Part shown: in pieces, positions 61,321-64,000 of the stretch
How positions within the stretch are numbered: the first letter of the stretch is position 1
How the letters are laid out: each line of letters begins with the position of its first letter
From: Planctomycetota bacterium
GTDB taxonomy: Bacteria > Planctomycetota > Phycisphaerae > UBA1845 > PWPN01
Length of the DNA stretch: 64,000 bases
Reading direction: 5' to 3'
Assembly: GCA_022711465.1 (NCBI GenBank)
Contig: JAKLEZ010000005.1
Location: 293,393-357,392, forward strand
The notes under the pieces: model-generated
Database searches by the model: none
Seen by the model: the letters and a program-made list of their open reading frames with translations, nothing else
Told to the model about the DNA's origin: nothing
Made by a program: the position numbers and the translations under genes

Positions 61321-63351
61321 ATGGAGATCCTGATTCGTTCTACGGTATTCACCCCGGTCGTGATGGTCCTGGCCGGTCTGACCATGGGGCAAGCGGCTTG
61401 GGCCCAGGCCACCAGACCTGCGGCGGCCCCGCTCAAGATCGAGGCGAAGTGGGGCAACATGTGGCTGCCGGCCACGGTGGTGAAGCGTGAAGGTGGAAAG
61501 ACACTGGTCCATTATGAAGGGCGAAGCGACAGCCAGGATGAGTGGGTAACCAACGATCGGATTCGTCCGGCGCGGCCGGGCACGCGGCGCCCGGGGATGG
61601 CGGGGGCCGGCGGAGCCGCCCGCTCCGGGCTGGGTGGCCGACCAAGTACCGTGCCTGGTCGAGGGGTGGCCGCCTCACGACCGGGAGAGAAGGCCGACAG
61701 CGCAGGTCCGCCGGTTACTCCGGCGGACTTGTCCGCGGCCGAGGTTCTGGCCGGCGATCTGGCAGCCCCGGACACCTGGAGTCTGAGGCCTGACGAGCCG
61801 GAAGCTGCGGGCACGAGACTTGGCGGCCGCCCCATCACCCTGATGGCGGTCAGGGACACGTCCAGCGAGAGACGATCACTCTTCGAGCGTGTGGCCGGTC
61901 TGCTCTTCACGGCACCCCGGACCGGTCTGGTGTATGTTGTCCATCATTCTGCCATCGCCAGCTCCAAGGGTGGCAACGCGTTGCGTGTTGAACGCGTGCA
62001 TCTGGCCAAAGGCCAGCCGGCGGGGTACGCCATGATTCCCTACGGGGATGTCGCATGGTCGGTCTCGCCCGACGGCACGCACCTCCTGGTGGGAGGCGGT
62101 CTGGCCCACGGGGCCGACGGCCGGCTCGACGTCTACAAGCTGGAAGGCATGAAGGCTCTGCATGCGGTGAGTTGGAGGCCGTACGAGCAGGAAGACAACG
62201 CGATCTCGCAGAGCGTGCGTTGGGCGGCCATGGTGGATTCGGCCCACGTCCTGACCACCAACTCGGACGGCAAGCTCGTTCTGTGGGGGATCCCCACCTG
62301 CACGGCGATCTACTCGCGGGAGATCCAGCGCAGCTCGCCGCCCGCCCTGAGCCCCAGCGGCAAATACCTGGCGGCGAATACGGACAAGGCGGTCTGCGTT
62401 CTTGAGGCGATGACCGGCAAGGTTGTTGGTCAGCTGCCCAGCGAGTTCTTGTGGGTACCCGTTCTGTCCTTCCGACCCGATGGACGCCAGGTGGCGGCCC
62501 TGCTCAGCGGCGAGATCCTGGTTTGGGATTTCTCGACCGGCAAGCTGGTCCACGAGGTCTTTCTTCCCGCAGGCTTGCGGGCCAGGAATCTGGAGTGGGC
62601 CGCGGACGGCTACGTGATCCTGGACAGCATGTACCTGTTCGACCTCAAGAACATGGTCGTTCTGTGGGTCTACGGTACGGGGGAGCAGCGTGGGGCCGAG
62701 AAGGCGACCGGCAGCTTCGCGGGACGTTACTGGTACGTGACCAGCGCCGCCCGAGGCCCAGGCCAGGTTCTGACCTCGGCGGTCCTGCCCCACGAGCAGG
62801 CTCAGAAGGCCGCGGCCGGTCTGAAGATGGATGACTTGATGGCGGTCAAGCCGGGTGCTTCCGTCAGTCTCGAGGTCGCCATTGGCACCTCCCAGGACAT
62901 CCAGGATCGGGTGACCAAGTCTCTGACCGAACGGTTGAAGGCCGATGGCATCCGTGTGGCGGCCGGTCAGCCGGTCAAGCTGGTGGCGTCGAATGTACCT
63001 GGCGAGACCAGGGAGATTACGTACCACCTCTTCGGCCGGATGGGAGATCAGAAGGCGTCGGTCACCGAGATGAAGCTGGGCCTGTCGTTCGTCGAAAACA
63101 GCAAGACTCTCTGGGAGAAGACGCAGACTTCGGGGGCACCGATGATGATCACGCTGAAGGAAGGTCAGACGGCGAACGAAGCCATCGAGGCGAACCGGGC
63201 GGGGGTGTGGAAGTTCTTCGAGACCTGCCCACTGCCGAAGTTCGTGCCAAAGGCCCGGGAGAGACTGGGCTATGGCGAATCGCAGCTTGGTCCGTCTGGT
63301 CCGGAGGAACTCAAAGCCCGGCAAGAAGGCACTCCTCAACGCAGCCGGTAA
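61321..63351 (+). CDS. Exported WD40-like beta-propeller protein with an N-terminal SH3-like domain
   Basis: This encodes 676 residues from the ATG at 61321 (GAGGTGATTG upstream); a TTG just before it is possible. The signal peptide ends near AAWAQ. About residues 38-80 form a small SH3/Agenet-like domain (KWGNMWLPATVVKREGGKTLVHYEGRSDSQDEWV). A Pro/Arg/Gly-rich linker follows. Residues of about 185-490 are propeller blades of the WD40/quinoprotein type: DVAWSVSPDGTHLLVGGG, DGKLVLWGIPTCTAI, LSPSGKYLAANTDKAVCVLEAMTGKVVGQL, LSFRPDGRQVAALLSGEILVWDF. The C-terminal 150 residues are alpha/beta. No enzyme motif is visible. It resembles proteins found as exported scaffolds in planctomycetes. The Clp-N gene starts 44 bases downstream, so co-transcription is likely. 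Confidence 0.78.
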   Translation: MEILIRSTVFTPVVMVLAGLTMGQAAWAQATRPAAAPLKIEAKWGNMWLPATVVKREGGKTLVHYEGRSDSQDEWVTNDRIRPARPGTRRPGMAGAGGAARSGLGGRPSTVPGRGVAASRPGEKADSAGPPVTPADLSAAEVLAGDLAAPDTWSLRPDEPEAAGTRLGGRPITLMAVRDTSSERRSLFERVAGLLFTAPRTGLVYVVHHSAIASSKGGNALRVERVHLAKGQPAGYAMIPYGDVAWSVSPDGTHLLVGGGLAHGADGRLDVYKLEGMKALHAVSWRPYEQEDNAISQSVRWAAMVDSAHVLTTNSDGKLVLWGIPTCTAIYSREIQRSSPPALSPSGKYLAANTDKAVCVLEAMTGKVVGQLPSEFLWVPVLSFRPDGRQVAALLSGEILVWDFSTGKLVHEVFLPAGLRARNLEWAADGYVILDSMYLFDLKNMVVLWVYGTGEQRGAEKATGSFAGRYWYVTSAARGPGQVLTSAVLPHEQAQKAAAGLKMDDLMAVKPGASVSLEVAIGTSQDIQDRVTKSLTERLKADGIRVAAGQPVKLVASNVPGETREITYHLFGRMGDQKASVTEMKLGLSFVENSKTLWEKTQTSGAPMMITLKEGQTANEAIEANRAGVWKFFETCPLPKFVPKARERLGYGESQLGPSGPEELKARQEGTPQRSR

Positions 63352-63395
63352 GAACCGCTCGTCCCTGCGGCGACATCACCAGCGGAGGCACCAAC

Positions 63396-64000
63396 ATGTT
63401 CGAGCATTTCACGGATCGGGCACGAGAAGTCATGAAGTTGGCAGAGCAGGAGGCCCGCCGTCTCAACCACGGGTACATCGGCACCGAACATATCCTGGTC
63501 GGTCTCGTGAGGGAAGGGACCGGAGTAGGGGCCGCCGTGCTCAAGAACATGGGTGTTGCCCTTGGTAGGATCCGCAAGGAGATCGACGCGATCGTTCGTC
63601 CCGGCTCTCCGGAGACGGTGACGGGCCCACTTCCCCTCATTCCATCCGCCAAGAACGCCATGGCCTACGCGATTGAAGAGGCACGCGGCCTGGACCACAA
63701 CTACGTGGGGACCGAACATCTGCTGCTGGGTCTGCTTCGTGAGAACGAGGCGATAGCAGCCATGACGTTGATGAACTTCGGATTGCGGCTGGCCGATGTT
63801 CGCCAGCAGGTCCATGATCTGGTGGGAGGAGGAATATCGAGGAATGAGGTAGCCGACGTCAAGCCGCCTGTCTCGCCTCTGGTCGAGACCCTGGCCACAC
63901 TCAACGCGATGGCCGGTAGTATCGAGCATGAACTTGAGCGGTTGGAGAACCAGAAGTACGCGGCGATCAAGGACGCCCGCTACGAGGAGGCCGCGGAGCT
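63396..64000 (+). CDS. Clp N-domain protein with a directly following UVR motif (partial)
   Basis: The gene begins at the ATG at 63396 (GGAGG eight bases upstream) and runs off the window after about 201 residues. Residues of about 1-145 are a Clp N-domain built of two repeats: MFEHFTDRAREVMKLAEQEA...GTEHILVGLVREG and NAMAYAIEEARGLDHNYVGTEHLLLGLLREN, as in ClpA/ClpC. After a short linker, about residues 180-201 read HELERLENQKYAAIKDARYEEAAEL, which fits a UVR (UvrB/UvrC) motif. In ClpC the AAA+ D1 module comes straight after the N-domain and the UVR motif lies later. Here no Walker A appears in between, so this is probably a ClpC-related adaptor rather than ClpC itself. The remainder lies outside the window. 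Confidence 0.75.
   Translation, partial: MFEHFTDRAREVMKLAEQEARRLNHGYIGTEHILVGLVREGTGVGAAVLKNMGVALGRIRKEIDAIVRPGSPETVTGPLPLIPSAKNAMAYAIEEARGLDHNYVGTEHLLLGLLRENEAIAAMTLMNFGLRLADVRQQVHDLVGGGISRNEVADVKPPVSPLVETLATLNAMAGSIEHELERLENQKYAAIKDARYEEAAE

Overview
The window looks like chromosomal DNA of a high-GC planctomycete, probably of a Phycisphaerae-like lineage. This is inferred from gene content, because no rRNA is present. The markers are a PEP-CTERM protein, two prepilin-type proteins with FTL[I/L]EV N-termini, two DUF1080 proteins, a GH172 (DUF2961) enzyme, a formylglycine sulfatase, thrombospondin-3/dockerin-like tails rich in DCNGNG and DGDxD motifs, and many large secreted proteins. Strands are mixed, operons are short, and there is no phage, IS element, CRISPR array, tRNA or rRNA that I can support.

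Layout. 0-20 kb: a CPBP membrane protease, a lipoprotein of Ig-like plus FG-GAP repeats, an alpha-L-fucosidase (GH29), a PEP-CTERM protein, GH172 and GH43 enzymes, a secreted protein of unknown function, UvrA, a probable SRP RNA, a C10 (streptopain-type) protease with a dockerin-like tail, and a GyrI-like protein. 20-32 kb: a conserved hypothetical, an EamA permease, a clan GH-A-like glycosidase, DinB, a decayed GH172 fragment, a SpoIIE-type phosphatase, a DUF192 lipoprotein, a DUF1080 lipoprotein, a GH4 enzyme and a GH2 beta-galactosidase. 32-46 kb: a GH2-like giant with an unusual insertion, a SnoaL-like protein, a second DUF1080 protein, an SPFH-GYF plus zinc-ribbon pair, Fpg, a prepilin-type protein, a broken dockerin-like gene, a soluble histidine kinase, a small conserved protein, a 31-bp triple repeat and a winged-helix regulator. 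46-64 kb: an ECF sigma / anti-sigma / PDZ-protein operon, SmpB, a sulfatase, a phosphoglycerate-dehydrogenase-like enzyme, a Kelch protein, a VanZ-like protein, a sodium:solute symporter, a zinc-ribbon membrane protein, a second prepilin-type protein, a beta-propeller protein, and a Clp N-domain protein running off the end.

How it fits together. About ten genes point to scavenging of complex, partly sulfated and fucosylated glycans outside the cytoplasm or in the periplasm (GH29, GH172, GH43, GH-A, GH2 x2, sulfatase, DUF1080 x2). A cytoplasmic GH4 enzyme and an SSS-type symporter could take up and finish the products. No SusC/SusD pair is present, and the genes are scattered rather than forming one locus. 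UvrA and Fpg are DNA repair genes; SmpB and the SRP RNA are housekeeping.

The parts most worth following up are the Clp-N/UVR protein lacking an AAA+ module between the two domains, the ECF/anti-sigma/PDZ operon, the SPFH-GYF/zinc-ribbon pair without PspA, the GH2-like protein with a domain inserted between its catalytic residues, and several inverted repeats and hairpins in intergenic DNA. Starts were chosen from Shine-Dalgarno sites and signal peptides and often differ from the longest open frame.
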